This document shows, in pieces, positions 52,034-61,434 of a stretch of 64,000 bases of DNA. The notes below the pieces were generated by a model. It saw only the letters and a program-made list of their open reading frames with translations, did not search any database and had not been told where the DNA came from. The DNA is from Egicoccus sp. AB-alg2 (GTDB lineage: Bacteria > Actinomycetota > Nitriliruptoria > Nitriliruptorales > Nitriliruptoraceae), in NCBI RefSeq assembly GCF_041821065.1, contig NZ_JBGUAX010000002.1, forward strand, positions 186,001-250,000, given 5' to 3'. The position numbers were made by a program, and so were the translations under genes. Each line of letters opens with the position of its first letter. Position 1 is the stretch's first letter.

Positions 52034-52321
52034 TCAGACGCTCAGCACGGCGTCGGGCGCGTCGGCGTAGGCACCCGTGATCTGCTCGGCGTCCGGCTCG
52101 GTCAGCCATTGCCCGCCGTCGGCGAGGTACCGGAAGCGCAGCGACGTGCCCGCGGGGACCTCGACCACGGCAGACCGGGTGCCGTTGCTGCGGCGGCGCA
52201 TCGGCGTCGCGTACGGGTCCCAGTCGTTGAAGTCGCCGACCACCGAGGTGGGCGGGGTGTCGGCGGGCAGGGCGAACGTGACCTTCACGGTGCCGGTCCG
52301 CGTCGGGATGGTCTTGAGCAT
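52034..52321 (-). CDS. CBM48/AMPK-type glycogen-binding domain protein
   Basis: A 95-residue protein. VKVTFALPADTPPTSVVGDF NDWDPYATPMRR, then RFRYLADGGQWLTEPDAEQ, is the isoamylase-N/AMPK-beta carbohydrate-binding motif (GDFNDWD and a Tyr/Trp binding patch). It is free-standing rather than joined to a branching enzyme, so it may bind glycogen or act as a scaffold. Confidence 0.85.
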   Translation of the reverse strand: MLKTIPTRTGTVKVTFALPADTPPTSVVGDFNDWDPYATPMRRRSNGTRSAVVEVPAGTSLRFRYLADGGQWLTEPDAEQITGAYADAPDAVLSV

Positions 52322-52431
52322 GGCGAGGCACTCCGGACATGAAGAGGGCCGCTTCCGCGGCGGCCGCGCGAAGTCTCACACAGTCCGGCGCGGACGTGCC
52401 CTACCCGGCGCCCGAAGTGTCCGGTGTGCGC

Positions 52432-52950
52432 CTACGCGGTGGCCTCGTCGCGGCGTCGCGTGACCCAGCGCAGGGTGCCGAGTCCCGTGCCGACCAGCAG
52501 CGCTCCAAGACCGACCGCGAGGCCGCGCAACTGCAGCCCCAACGCGGCGTCGAGGGACCAGCGGCCCGGCCCGGTCACGGCCAGGCCGAACGCGACGGCC
52601 ATCAGGTAGTAGTTGAGCTCCCAGCCGTTGCGTACCGACCAGAACCCCTTCTCGCGGGCGTTGACGTGTGCCGCGACGGTCATCACCCCGATGACGCCGG
52701 CGGCGGCGAACGGCGTCAACAGGCCGGCGGCGAGCCCGAGGCCGCCGCAGATCTCCGTCGTACCGGCCATCGCGGCGGCGACGCGCCCGTCGCCGAACCC
52801 CAGGGAGCGGAACCAGCCCGCGGTGCCCTCGAACCCGCCACCCCGGAACCAGCCGAACAGCTTCTGGAACCCGTGGGCGGCGAACACCACCCCGACGAGC
52901 ACGCGGAGCAGGAGCAGGCCCGCGTCGACGGCGGCGGCATCGGCTTCCAT
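52432..52950 (-). CDS. DoxX family membrane protein
   Basis: A 172-residue protein with four predicted transmembrane helices. LLLRVLVGVVFAAHGFQKLF GWF is the DoxX signature, followed by EICGGLGLAAGLLTPFAAAG and VNAREKGFWSVRNGWELNYY. DoxX-type proteins are linked to redox and oxidative stress in the membrane. The ATG at 52950 overlaps the TGA of the small upstream gene (TGATG). Confidence 0.9.
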   Translation of the reverse strand: MEADAAAVDAGLLLLRVLVGVVFAAHGFQKLFGWFRGGGFEGTAGWFRSLGFGDGRVAAAMAGTTEICGGLGLAAGLLTPFAAAGVIGVMTVAAHVNAREKGFWSVRNGWELNYYLMAVAFGLAVTGPGRWSLDAALGLQLRGLAVGLGALLVGTGLGTLRWVTRRRDEATA

Positions 52951-53096
52951 CAGCGCAGCAAGCCGATCAGCCACCCGGCGATCAGCAGGGCGACCAGCAC
53001 GATCGCGACGGCCGCGACCGGCCCGCCCTGGGCGATGCGGTTCATGAAGCCGCCGGCGTGGTCGACGTCGCGGTCCTCGGCGTTCGGGTCGGTCAC
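52950..53096 (-). CDS. 48-residue membrane peptide gene
   Basis: The minus-strand frame from the GTG at 53096 to the TGA at 52950-52952 encodes 48 residues with an acidic N-terminus (VTDPNAEDRDVDHAGGFMN) and one transmembrane helix (GPVAAVAIVLVALLIAGWLI) ending GLLR. Its start overlaps the stop of the HAD gene (GTGA) and its stop overlaps the DoxX start (TGATG), so it sits exactly between two genes without wasted bases. This tiling and the hydrophobic design support translation. Confidence 0.75.
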   Translation of the reverse strand: MTDPNAEDRDVDHAGGFMNRIAQGGPVAAVAIVLVALLIAGWLIGLLR

Positions 53097-53770
53097 GAGG
53101 CGAGCTCCTCACGGGTCGGGACCAGCGCCTCCACGGTCACCTCGTGGACGACGCGGTGGGCCTCGCGCAGGCTCGCCGGCTCGACGCCGTGACGCACGAC
53201 GGCGACGGTGAACATGCCGGCCGCCCGACCCGCCGCCACCCCGACACCGGTGTCCTCCACGGCGGTGCAGGCGTCGGCCGGCAGCCCCAGGCCCCGGGCG
53301 GCGGCCACGTACGGGGTCGGATCCGGCTTGTGCAGCGGTACGTCGTCGGCGCCCACGATCACCGGCACCAGGTCGAGCAGGTCGCCGCGGCGCAGCACCT
53401 TCTCCACGTGCTCGTGGCTGGAGGACGAGGCCATCGCCAGCGCGACGCCTGCCGCCGCGAGTGCCCGCATCGTCGTCACCGTGTCGTCGTGGAGGTCGAG
53501 GTCCTCCTCGAACAGACGTTGGAAACGGCCCCGCAGGCGGCCGATGAAGTCGTCGCGGTCGCCGAGGTCGGCGCGCTGCGCGAAGTAGTCCCAGCACCAG
53601 GGGAACGGCCGGCCGATGACCGCGGCGAAGTCCGCACGGGTGGGTTCGTAGTCGTGCTCGCGCAGCGTCAGCTGCCAGGCCCGGTCGGCCAGGCGTTCGG
53701 TGTCGGCGAGGGTGCCGTCGCAGTCGAACACGACGGCGGTGGGCAGGTCGCGGGGCAGCTCGAGGTCCAT
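53093..53770 (-). CDS. HAD-superfamily hydrolase, subfamily IA
   Basis: A 225-residue phosphatase-like protein: AVVFDCDGTLADTERLADRA (nucleophile Asp and general acid), AMASSSSHEHVEKVLRRGDL (motif II Ser), VPLHKPDPTPYVAAARGLGL (motif III Lys) and [19 protein letters not shown] (motif IV). It resembles beta-phosphoglucomutase or phosphoglycolate phosphatase relatives, but its substrate is not evident. Confidence 0.92.
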   Translation of the reverse strand: MDLELPRDLPTAVVFDCDGTLADTERLADRAWQLTLREHDYEPTRADFAAVIGRPFPWCWDYFAQRADLGDRDDFIGRLRGRFQRLFEEDLDLHDDTVTTMRALAAAGVALAMASSSSHEHVEKVLRRGDLLDLVPVIVGADDVPLHKPDPTPYVAAARGLGLPADACTAVEDTGVGVAAGRAAGMFTVAVVRHGVEPASLREAHRVVHEVTVEALVPTREELAS

Positions 53771-53856
53771 GCCGCGAGTCTAGGAGCCGGCGACGTACCG
53801 ACGGCCACCCCGACGGCCCGCCCGGTCGGGCACGACCCGGCGGGTGCGACGGGGGC

Positions 53857-54435
53857 TCAAACCGGCGGTCGCGGGTCGTACTGCATGTTGCGCCGGACCT
53901 CGCGGGCGCGGTCGCCGCCGGCGAAGCGTGCCACCAGGTGCAACGCCACGTCGATGCCGGCGGACACACCGGCGGCCGTGACGACGTCGCCGTCGTCGAC
54001 GAACCGGTCGTCCGGGCGCACCTCGACGTCGCGGCCCAGCTCCGCCAGCAGATCCAGCGAGCGCCAGTGGGTGGTCGCCGGCCGCCCGTCCAGCAGGCCG
54101 GCGTCGGCGTACACCAGCGACCCGGTGCACACGCTGGCCATCGTCGTCCCGCCGGCGTGCAGATCACGGACCCAGCCGCGGACCGCCTCGTCGCCGAGGT
54201 GGTCCCGCGTGCCGCGACCGCCGGGGTAGACGAGCAGGTCGACCGTGCCGAGCTCGCGCCAGTCGGTGGCGGGCACGACCTCGACGCCCTTGGCGCAGCG
54301 CACGACCCCCGGCTCGCGGGCTACGGACACCAGCTCGACCTGCGGGTCGAGCAGGGACCACATGCCGAAGACCTCCCAGGGGCCGACCCAGTCGAGTTCC
54401 TCGACGCCGTCGAAGACGTGGATGCCGATCCTCAT
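53857..54435 (-). CDS. DJ-1/PfpI family protein
   Basis: A 192-residue protein with a flavodoxin-like fold. MRIGIHVFDGVEELDWVGPW, LLVYPGGRGTR and ASVCTGSLVYADAGLLDGRP ATTHW carry the nucleophile-elbow cysteine and its following histidine. It is like isonitrile hydratase and other small DJ-1 members; a stress or detoxifying role is likely. Its start overlaps the stop of the hydrolase gene by 4 bp. Confidence 0.9.
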   Translation of the reverse strand: MRIGIHVFDGVEELDWVGPWEVFGMWSLLDPQVELVSVAREPGVVRCAKGVEVVPATDWRELGTVDLLVYPGGRGTRDHLGDEAVRGWVRDLHAGGTTMASVCTGSLVYADAGLLDGRPATTHWRSLDLLAELGRDVEVRPDDRFVDDGDVVTAAGVSAGIDVALHLVARFAGGDRAREVRRNMQYDPRPPV

Positions 54436-55364
54436 CGTGTCGTGTCCTGTCCCGCGCGGGCGTAGGCGCCGGGGCCGGCGAGGTCGAGGATCGCCTCGGC
54501 CACGGCCAGCGGTGCCTCCTCCTGCACGAAGTGACCGGCGCCCGGGATGCCGACCAGCGGGGCGTCGAGGTCGCGGGCCACGCCCTCGGCCAGGGAGATC
54601 GGGGTGACGGGATCGTCCTCGCCCCAGATCACGCTCGCGGGCACGCGGAGGCGGTTGGGCGGCTGCGGGTCGGGCAGGAATCCGGTGCGCCGCCGCACGC
54701 GCCGCACCGTCGCCTCCAGGACGGCACGCCGGGACAGCTCGCGGTAGTACGGCAGCCAGCCGCGCGGGTGGCCGGCGATCGCGCCCGCGTACTGGTCCAC
54801 CACCTCGGAGGTGAACGCCTCGGGACGTGCCGACGCGTGCCGCAGGCCGGCGGCCACGAGTTGTCTCGGTGCCAGCTTGAAGGCCAGTTCCGGCACGAGC
54901 GGGAGGTTCAGCAAGGGGATGTGCCACGCCCGCCGCAGGTCGATCCGCCGGATCGGCGCCGACGCCACCACCAGCGCACGGACCATGCCCGGATGCCGGA
55001 ACGCGGTGGCGACCGCCACGGGGCCGCCCCAGTCGTGCCCGACCAGCACGGCCTTGCGGGCGTGCAGGTTGCGGATCAGGCGGCTGATCTCGTCGCCGAG
55101 CGTCTCCGGGTCGTAGCGGGTGCCGCGCGGCGCCATCGTGCGTCCGAAGCCCTTGAGGTCCGGGCAGGCGACCCGGTAGCCGGCATCGGCCAGCACCGGC
55201 GCCACGTACCGCCAGCTCGTGCCGTCCTGCGGCCAGCCGTGCAACAGCACGATCAGTTCGTCGTCACGCTCCGCGGACGCCTCCCCGGGCGCCCAGCCGG
55301 GCGTGCCCAGCACACGCACGAAGAACCTGGTGCTGCCTCCGAGGACATAGCCCTCACGCCACAC
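54432..55364 (-). CDS. Alpha/beta hydrolase, epoxide hydrolase-like
   Basis: A 310-residue hydrolase. The oxyanion turn LLHGWPQDGTSWRYVAPVLA, the nucleophile elbow VGHDWGGPVAVATAFRHPGM (Asp in the Sm-x-Nu-x-Sm site, as in epoxide and haloalkane hydrolases), WGEDDPVTP for the acid, and GAGHFVQEEAP for the catalytic histidine are all present. AGGAGG lies 5 nt before the GTG at 55364. It is co-directional with the DJ-1 and HAD genes. Confidence 0.9.
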   Translation of the reverse strand: MWREGYVLGGSTRFFVRVLGTPGWAPGEASAERDDELIVLLHGWPQDGTSWRYVAPVLADAGYRVACPDLKGFGRTMAPRGTRYDPETLGDEISRLIRNLHARKAVLVGHDWGGPVAVATAFRHPGMVRALVVASAPIRRIDLRRAWHIPLLNLPLVPELAFKLAPRQLVAAGLRHASARPEAFTSEVVDQYAGAIAGHPRGWLPYYRELSRRAVLEATVRRVRRRTGFLPDPQPPNRLRVPASVIWGEDDPVTPISLAEGVARDLDAPLVGIPGAGHFVQEEAPLAVAEAILDLAGPGAYARAGQDTTR

Positions 55365-55427
55365 GTCGGCCTCCTGGTCCGGACGCCGAGACTACGGCCT
55401 CGCCGCGTCCGGACCGGCGTCGGCGAC

Positions 55428-56237
55428 TCAGCGTGGCGGCCACCGCTCCGCCGTCGACCGTGCCGCCCGGGGCAGCGTCCCGCCGAGGCGGCCGGTGAGC
55501 GTCGTGGCCCGCGCGACCGCCAGGTCCGCCAGGTCGCGGCGGGAGGCGGCGTCGTGCTTGCGGTCGCGGAACGTCACCGCGAACGCGGCCACCGGCCGGC
55601 CCGCGTGGTCGAACGCGGCCGCCGCGACCGAGGCGAAACCGGCCGTCACCTCGCCGTCCTCCTCGGCCCAGCCGCGGGTGCGGTCGGCCGCCAGCAGGCG
55701 TCGCAGCGCGGTCAGCGAGGTCGGTCCGCGGTCGGTGCGGCGCGACAGCGACGCGGAGGTCGGGAACAGGGCCGTCAACTGCTGCCGCGGCAACCACGAC
55801 AGCAGCGCCCGGCCGGACGCGGTCAGGTGTGCCGGCAGGCGTACGCCGACGTCGGTGACCAGCACGTCACCGACGGGTGAACGGTGCTCGAGCAGGTAGA
55901 GGGTCTCGCGCCCGTCCAGGACGCCGAGGTGCCCGGTCTCCCCCGCCTCGTCGACGAGCGTGGCCAGCAGCGGGCGGGCCAGCCGCTCGAGACCGTCGTG
56001 GCGCAGGTAGGCCGAGCCGATCTCGAACGCCGCCACCCCCAGCGCGTAGCGGCGCTCCTCGGGCAGATGGGTCACGAACCGTTCCCGTTCCAGCGCGGCC
56101 AGCAGGTGGTAGGTGGTCGACCGCGGCAGACCGAGCGCGCGTGTGATCGCCGACGCCGGCACCGGCCGCGGCTGGGAGGCGAGATAGCGCAGGACCGCGA
56201 GGGCGCGCGCGGCACCGGGAACCTGCTCGCCGGCCAC
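55428..56237 (-). CDS. IclR-family regulator, candidate hut repressor
   Basis: A 269-residue protein. The N-terminal winged helix reads AARALAVLRYLASQPRPVPA SAITRALGLPRSTTYHLLAA LERERFV, and the C-terminal effector domain has TGHLGVLDGRETLYLLEHRS, LPAHLTASGRALLSWLP and SVAAAAFDHAGRPVAAFAVT. A 16-bp element just upstream of its GTG (56252-56267) also occurs before hutH, so it probably represses itself and the hut operon with a histidine-pathway inducer. Confidence 0.9.
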   Translation of the reverse strand: MAGEQVPGAARALAVLRYLASQPRPVPASAITRALGLPRSTTYHLLAALERERFVTHLPEERRYALGVAAFEIGSAYLRHDGLERLARPLLATLVDEAGETGHLGVLDGRETLYLLEHRSPVGDVLVTDVGVRLPAHLTASGRALLSWLPRQQLTALFPTSASLSRRTDRGPTSLTALRRLLAADRTRGWAEEDGEVTAGFASVAAAAFDHAGRPVAAFAVTFRDRKHDAASRRDLADLAVARATTLTGRLGGTLPRAARSTAERWPPR

Positions 56238-56251
56238 CGCACCACCTCGAG

Positions 56252-56267
56252 GTCTCGTATGCCAGAC
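56252..56267. promoter_or_regulatory. Candidate IclR operator, copy 1 (iclR upstream)
   Basis: GTCTCGTATGCCAGAC is a pseudo-palindrome (GTCT...AGAC) lying 15 bp upstream of the iclR start. It matches the element before hutH in 14 of 16 positions. Confidence 0.7.
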
Positions 56268-56346
56268 ATCGGAGCGTAGCTCCGGGCCGACGTCGACGGG
56301 TGCGCACCCGACTACCGTCGCCCGCCCCGATCCGTTCGAGGTGCCC

Positions 56347-56877
56347 ATGCCCGCCGACGCCCGTGACGCACACCGTGGCGACCGTCGCCCCGTGGTCCTG
56401 ACCGTCTGCCTCGGCAACATCTGCCGCTCGCCCACGGCCGAGGCCGCCATCCGCGAGGTCGCGGCCGAACGTGGCGTGGACCTCGAGGTGCGTTCCGCCG
56501 GGACCGGCGACTGGCACGTCGGTTCGCCCCCCGACGAGCGGATGCGGACGGCCGCCGCGGCCGTCGACCTGGTCCTCGACGGCGTGGCCGAGCAGGTCAC
56601 CGCTCGCCACCTGGCCGACGCCGACCTGGTGGTCGCGATGGACCGCACGAACCTCGGCGACCTCGAGCGCCTGGCCGCGCGCGCCGGCGCCGACACCCCC
56701 ATCCGCCTGTTCCGGGCGTTCGACGACGACAGCCTGGCGCGCGGCGACCTCGAGGTGCCCGACCCCTACTACGGCGGCGAACAGGGCTTCCACGAGGTGG
56801 TCGGCCTGTGCCGGGCCGCGGCCGCCGGGGTCGTGGCCTACCTCGCGGGCGAGCGCGACGACCCCGGACCCCGCTGA
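56347..56877 (+). CDS. Low-molecular-weight protein tyrosine phosphatase
   Basis: A 176-residue protein with the LMW-PTP loop [20 protein letters not shown] (C-x5-R-S) near the start, [17 protein letters not shown], and the catalytic acid in [15 protein letters not shown]. It dephosphorylates protein tyrosines or, in arsenate-type relatives, reduces arsenate; the full DPYYGG loop favours phosphatase. GAGG precedes the ATG at 56347. It lies between iclR and the hut operon but is not clearly part of it. Confidence 0.93.
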   Translation: MPADARDAHRGDRRPVVLTVCLGNICRSPTAEAAIREVAAERGVDLEVRSAGTGDWHVGSPPDERMRTAAAAVDLVLDGVAEQVTARHLADADLVVAMDRTNLGDLERLAARAGADTPIRLFRAFDDDSLARGDLEVPDPYYGGEQGFHEVVGLCRAAAAGVVAYLAGERDDPGPR

Positions 56878-56885
56878 CCGCCCTT

Positions 56886-56901
56886 GTCTCGCATCCCAGA
56901 C
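56886..56901. promoter_or_regulatory. Candidate IclR operator, copy 2 (hutH upstream)
   Basis: GTCTCGCATCCCAGAC lies 54 bp upstream of the hutH ATG and matches the iclR-upstream copy in 14 of 16 bases, keeping the GTCT/AGAC ends. Confidence 0.7.
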
Positions 56902-56955
56902 GGACGGTCGTGGGTGAAGGTCCGTGGCCGGCCGCCGCTGTGCTCCGATGTGCCC

Positions 56956-58494
56956 ATGGAGACCTTGGAGCTGGGAGCCCGCCCGCTGCGCCTCGACGAC
57001 GTCGTGGCCGTCGCCCGCGGGATCACCGACGTGCAGCTGCACGCGGACGCGCGCGCACGTCTGAAGGCCGCACGCGCCCACGTCGACCGACTCGCCAGCC
57101 GGGACACGCCCGTCTACGGGGTGTCCACCGGCTTCGGTGCTCTGGCGACGCGCCACATCCCCGTCGACCGGCGCGCACAGCTGCAGCGCTCGCTGGTCCG
57201 CTCGCACGCCGCCGGCAGCGGGCCGGCGGTGGAGCGCGAGGTGGTCCGCGCGATGATGCTGCTGCGGCTGAAGACGCTCGCGTCCGGCCACACCGGCGTG
57301 CGCCCCGAGGTGGCGGAGACGCTGGCCGGGCTGCTGTCGGCCGGGATCACGCCGGTCGTGCACGAGTACGGCTCGCTGGGCTGCTCCGGCGACCTGGCGC
57401 CGCTGGCGGCCGTGGCGCTCGCGCTGATGGGCGAAGGCGAGGTCGACGACGCCGACGGCGCTCGCCGTCCCGCGGGCGAGGCGATGGCCGAGGCGGGCAT
57501 CGCGCCGGTCGAGCTGGCGGAGAAGGAGGGACTGGCCCTCATCAACGGCACCGACGGGATGCTGGGGATGCTGGCGCTGGCGATCGCCGACCTGACCCGG
57601 CTGCTGCGGGTCGCCGACGTGGCCGCCGCCATGAGCGTCGAGGCGCTGCTGGGTACCGACCGGGTGTTCGCCGCCGACCTGCAGGCGCTGCGGCCACATC
57701 CCGGGCAGACCGCCAGCGCCGGGAACCTGCGCCGGCTGCTGGACGGCTCGGCCATCATGGACAGCCACCGCACGCCGGACTGCACCCGGGTGCAGGACGC
57801 CTACTCGCTGCGCTGTGCCCCGCAGGTCGCCGGCGCGGCCCGCGACACGCTCGACCACGCCCGGCTGGTGGCCGAGCGGGAACTGGCCGCCGCCATCGAC
57901 AACCCGGTGCTGACCGACGACGGCCGGGTGGAGTCCAACGGCAACTTCCACGGCGCCCCGGTCGCCTACGTGCTGGACTTCCTCGCCATTCCGGTGGCGG
58001 ACGTCGCGTCGATGTCCGAGCGGCGCACCGACCGCTTCCTCGACGTGGCCCGCAACGGCGGGCTGCCGCCCTTCCTGGCCGACGACCCGGGTGTCGACTC
58101 GGGCCACATGATCGCCCAGTACACCCAGGCCGGCATCGTGTCCGAGCTCAAGCGCCTGGCCGCGCCCGCGTCGGTCGACTCGATCCCGTCCTCGGCGATG
58201 CAGGAGGACCACGTGTCGATGGGCTGGTCGGCGGGCCGCAAGCTGCTGCGCGCCGTCGACGGGCTCGCGCGGGTGCTGGCCGTCGAGGTCCTGACCGCCG
58301 CCCGTGCCATCGACCTGCGCGCGCCGTTGACGCCCTCTCCCGCAACCGGCGCCGTCCGCGACCTGCTGCGCCGGCGGGTCGACGGGCCGGGGCCGGACCG
58401 CCACCTCGCCCCCGAGGTGGCGGCCGCGTACGAGCTGGTGCGCTCCGGCGCGCTGCTCGAGGCCGTACAGGCCGTGACCGGCCCGCTGGACTGA
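56956..58494 (+). CDS. hutH: Histidine ammonia-lyase
   Basis: A 512-residue lyase converting histidine to urocanate, the first step of the hut pathway. Catalytic tyrosine [19 protein letters not shown] region [53 protein letters not shown] and [16 protein letters not shown] are present. The MIO triad, classically Ala-Ser-Gly, is Cys-Ser-Gly here; cyclisation needs the Ser-Gly, so activity is expected. The ATG at 56956 has no clear ribosome-binding site. Confidence 0.96.
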   Translation: METLELGARPLRLDDVVAVARGITDVQLHADARARLKAARAHVDRLASRDTPVYGVSTGFGALATRHIPVDRRAQLQRSLVRSHAAGSGPAVEREVVRAMMLLRLKTLASGHTGVRPEVAETLAGLLSAGITPVVHEYGSLGCSGDLAPLAAVALALMGEGEVDDADGARRPAGEAMAEAGIAPVELAEKEGLALINGTDGMLGMLALAIADLTRLLRVADVAAAMSVEALLGTDRVFAADLQALRPHPGQTASAGNLRRLLDGSAIMDSHRTPDCTRVQDAYSLRCAPQVAGAARDTLDHARLVAERELAAAIDNPVLTDDGRVESNGNFHGAPVAYVLDFLAIPVADVASMSERRTDRFLDVARNGGLPPFLADDPGVDSGHMIAQYTQAGIVSELKRLAAPASVDSIPSSAMQEDHVSMGWSAGRKLLRAVDGLARVLAVEVLTAARAIDLRAPLTPSPATGAVRDLLRRRVDGPGPDRHLAPEVAAAYELVRSGALLEAVQAVTGPLD

Positions 58495-58541
58495 ATCCGC
58501 TGCGGGCGCGACGCGCCCGACCCGACCCGCGAGGAAGCGCC

Positions 58542-60233
58542 ATGACCACCACGTCCGGCCCCCGCCCCGTCCGCGCCGCCCGCGGCACCTCGCGGTCGGC
58601 CCGTGCCTGGCCGCAGGAAGCGGCGCTACGGATGCTGCACAACAACCTCGACCCCGAGGTCGCCGAGCATCCCGACGAGCTGGTCGTCTACGGCGGCACC
58701 GGCAAGGCCGCCCGCAACTGGGCCAGCTTCGACGCCATCGTGCGCACGCTGACCGACCTGCGTGACGACGAGACGCTGCTGGTGCAGTCCGGCAAGCCCG
58801 TCGGGGTGCTGCGCACCCACGAATGGGCACCACGCGTGCTGCTGGCCAACAGCAACCTGGTGCCGGACTGGGCGACGTGGGACGAGTTCCGGCGGCTGGA
58901 CGCGCTCGGACTGACGATGTACGGCCAGATGACGGCCGGCTCCTGGATCTACATCGGCACCCAGGGGATCCTGCAAGGCACCTACGAGACGTTCGCGGCC
59001 GTCGCCGACAAGCGCTTCGGCGGGACGCTCGCCGGCACCCTGACCCTCACCGCGGGCCTCGGCGGCATGGGCGGCGCGCAGCCGCTGGCGGTGACGCTCA
59101 ACGGCGGGGTGGCGCTGGTCGTGGAGTGCGACCCGTCGCGGATCCGCCGCCGGCTGGAGACGCGCTACCTCGACGTCGAGGCGAACGACCTCGACGACGC
59201 GCTGCGCCGGGCGGAGGCGGCCGTCGCCGAGCGGCGGGCGCTGTCGATCGGGCTGCTCGGCAACGCGGCCGAGGTGGTGCCCGAGATCCTGCGTCGCGGC
59301 GTGCACGTGGACGTCGTGACGGACCAGACCTCGGCGCACGACCCGCTGGCCTACCTGCCGGTGGACTGCGCGTTCGAGGACTGGCACAGCGAGCGCCAGG
59401 CCGACCCGGTCGGGTTCACCAAGCGCGCCCGCGCGTCGATGGCCCGGCACGTGGAGGGCATGGTCGGCTTCCTCGACGCGGGCGCCGAGGTGTTCGACTA
59501 CGGCAACGCACTGCGGGGCGAGGCCGAGGCCGGCGGCTACGACCGCGCCTTCGCCTATCCCGGTTTCGTGCCCGCCTACATCCGACCGCTGTTCTGCGAG
59601 GGCAAGGGCCCGTTCCGGTGGGTGGCGCTGTCCGGCGACCCCGAGGACATCCGCGCCACCGACGAGGCCGTGCTGGAGCTGTTCCCCGACGACGACAAGC
59701 TGCAGCGCTGGATCCGCGCGGCCCAGGACCAGGTGGCGTTCCAGGGGCTGCCGGCCCGGATCTGCTGGCTCGGCTACGGCGAGCGCCACCTCGCCGGCGA
59801 ACGGTTCAACGAGCTGGTGGCCGGCGGCGACGTCGAGGCACCGATCGTGATCGGCCGCGACCACCTCGACTGCGGTTCGGTCGCCTCGCCGCAGCGCGAG
59901 ACCGAGGGCATGCTCGACGGCTCGGACGCGATCGCGGACTGGCCGCTGCTGAACGCGATGGTCAACGTGGCCTCCGGCGCCGCCTGGGTGTCCATCCACC
60001 ACGGCGGCGGGGTCGGCATGGGCCGCTCGATCCACGCCGGGCAGGTCACGGTCGCGGACGGCAGCGACCTCGCCGCCCAGAAGCTCGAGCGGGTGCTGAC
60101 CAACGACCCCGCGATGGGCGTGATCCGGCACGTCGACGCCGGCTACGACCGCGCCGCCGAGGTGGCCCGGGAACGCGACGTCCGCGTCCCCATGCAGGAG
60201 ACCGGTCCCGCACCCGCCGCCGCGGAGCGCTGA
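58542..60233 (+). CDS. hutU: Urocanate hydratase
   Basis: A 563-residue NAD-dependent enzyme that hydrates urocanate to imidazolonepropionate. [103 protein letters not shown] and [19 protein letters not shown] are hallmark segments. GAGGAAG precedes the ATG. Confidence 0.98.
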   Translation: MTTTSGPRPVRAARGTSRSARAWPQEAALRMLHNNLDPEVAEHPDELVVYGGTGKAARNWASFDAIVRTLTDLRDDETLLVQSGKPVGVLRTHEWAPRVLLANSNLVPDWATWDEFRRLDALGLTMYGQMTAGSWIYIGTQGILQGTYETFAAVADKRFGGTLAGTLTLTAGLGGMGGAQPLAVTLNGGVALVVECDPSRIRRRLETRYLDVEANDLDDALRRAEAAVAERRALSIGLLGNAAEVVPEILRRGVHVDVVTDQTSAHDPLAYLPVDCAFEDWHSERQADPVGFTKRARASMARHVEGMVGFLDAGAEVFDYGNALRGEAEAGGYDRAFAYPGFVPAYIRPLFCEGKGPFRWVALSGDPEDIRATDEAVLELFPDDDKLQRWIRAAQDQVAFQGLPARICWLGYGERHLAGERFNELVAGGDVEAPIVIGRDHLDCGSVASPQRETEGMLDGSDAIADWPLLNAMVNVASGAAWVSIHHGGGVGMGRSIHAGQVTVADGSDLAAQKLERVLTNDPAMGVIRHVDAGYDRAAEVARERDVRVPMQETGPAPAAAER

Positions 60234-60237
60234 GCCG

Positions 60238-61434
60238 GTGGCGCGACGCGGGCACACGTTCGAGGCGATGTGGGCCGACCTGGCCGGGATCGGCCGCGCC
60301 CCTGGCGACGCCGGCGGCTACCGCCGGTTCGTGTGGTCCGACGCCGACCTGACCCTGCGCGAGTGGTTCGTCGGCGAGGCCAACGCCCGCGGGCTCGGCG
60401 TCCACGAGGACCGGGCCGGCAACCTGTGGGCGTGGTGGGGCGATCCCACGGCCGGCGACGCCGTCGTGACCGGCAGCCACCTCGACTCCGTGCCCTCGGG
60501 TGGGGCGTTCGACGGTCCCCTGGGCGTGGTGTCGGGCTTGCTCGCCGTCGACCGGCTGCTCGAGACCGGCACCATGCCGGACCGGCCGATCGCGGTGGTG
60601 GCGTTCTCCGACGAGGAGGGCGGCCGCTACGGGATCGCCTGTGGCGGCTCGCGGGTGCTGACCGGGCTGCTGCCGGCGGAGCGCGCGCTCGCGCTGCGCG
60701 ACGACGACGGGGTCACGCAGGCCGAGGCGTTGCGCGCGTCCGGCCGCGCGGAGGCGGCCTTCGGTGCCGATCCGGAGGTGCTGCGGACGGTCGGCACGTT
60801 CGTGGAACTGCACGTCGAGCAGGGCCGCGGCCTGGTCGACCTCGACGCGCCGGTCGGGGTGGCCTCGGCGATCCGCGGCCACGGCCGGTGGCGTTTCGAC
60901 CTCGCCGGGCGGCCCGACCACGCCGGCACCACGCGGTTGGAGGACCGCGACGACCCGATGCTGACGCAGGCCCGGCTGGTGCTGGCGGCGCGCGACGCCG
61001 CCGCCCGCCACGACGCCGTGGCGACCGTCGGCAAGGTGCTGGTCGAACCCAACGCCGTCAACGCGGTCCCGGCGCGGGTGCAGGCGTGGCTGGACGCCCG
61101 CGCCGACGACGACGAGGTCGTGCGTGCCGTCGTGGCGGAGGTCGCCGGTGCGATCGGCGTGGAGGCGGTCGAGGAGTCCTGGACCCCACGCGTCGACTTC
61201 GCTGCCGGGCTGCGCGATCGGCTGGTCGAACGGTTGGGCGGCGTACCGGTCCTGCCCACCGGAGCAGGGCACGACGCGGGAATCCTGGCCAGCGTCGGCG
61301 TACCGTCGGCGATGGTGTTCGTGCGCAACCCGACCGGGGTGTCGCACGCCCCGGACGAGCACGCGGAGACCGCCGACTGCCTGGCCGGCGTGGACGCGCT
61401 GGCCACCGTGCTGGAGGAACTCGCGTGGGAATGA
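60238..61434 (+). CDS. M20 amidohydrolase (allantoate amidohydrolase-like), possible deformylase
   Basis: A 398-residue peptidase-M20 family enzyme of the hydantoinase/carbamoylase group. VVTGSHLDSVPSGGAFDGPL GVV gives two zinc ligands, AFSDEEGGRYGIACGGSRV the catalytic glutamate, VELHVEQGRGLVDLDAPVG and GAGHDAGILASVGVPSAMVF the remaining histidines. Relatives cleave allantoate or N-carbamoyl amino acids. Its place between hutU and hutF suggests it hydrolyses N-formylglutamate, the last hut step, since no hutG is present; this is inference. The GTG at 60238 follows the hutU stop closely. Confidence 0.85.
   Translation: MARRGHTFEAMWADLAGIGRAPGDAGGYRRFVWSDADLTLREWFVGEANARGLGVHEDRAGNLWAWWGDPTAGDAVVTGSHLDSVPSGGAFDGPLGVVSGLLAVDRLLETGTMPDRPIAVVAFSDEEGGRYGIACGGSRVLTGLLPAERALALRDDDGVTQAEALRASGRAEAAFGADPEVLRTVGTFVELHVEQGRGLVDLDAPVGVASAIRGHGRWRFDLAGRPDHAGTTRLEDRDDPMLTQARLVLAARDAAARHDAVATVGKVLVEPNAVNAVPARVQAWLDARADDDEVVRAVVAEVAGAIGVEAVEESWTPRVDFAAGLRDRLVERLGGVPVLPTGAGHDAGILASVGVPSAMVFVRNPTGVSHAPDEHAETADCLAGVDALATVLEELAWE

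Noticed and set aside
56808-58540. 5' part of the long open frame containing hutU
   Set aside because: Upstream of the hutU ATG at 58542 it is an out-of-frame shadow of hutH; GAGGAAG and homology fix the hutU start.
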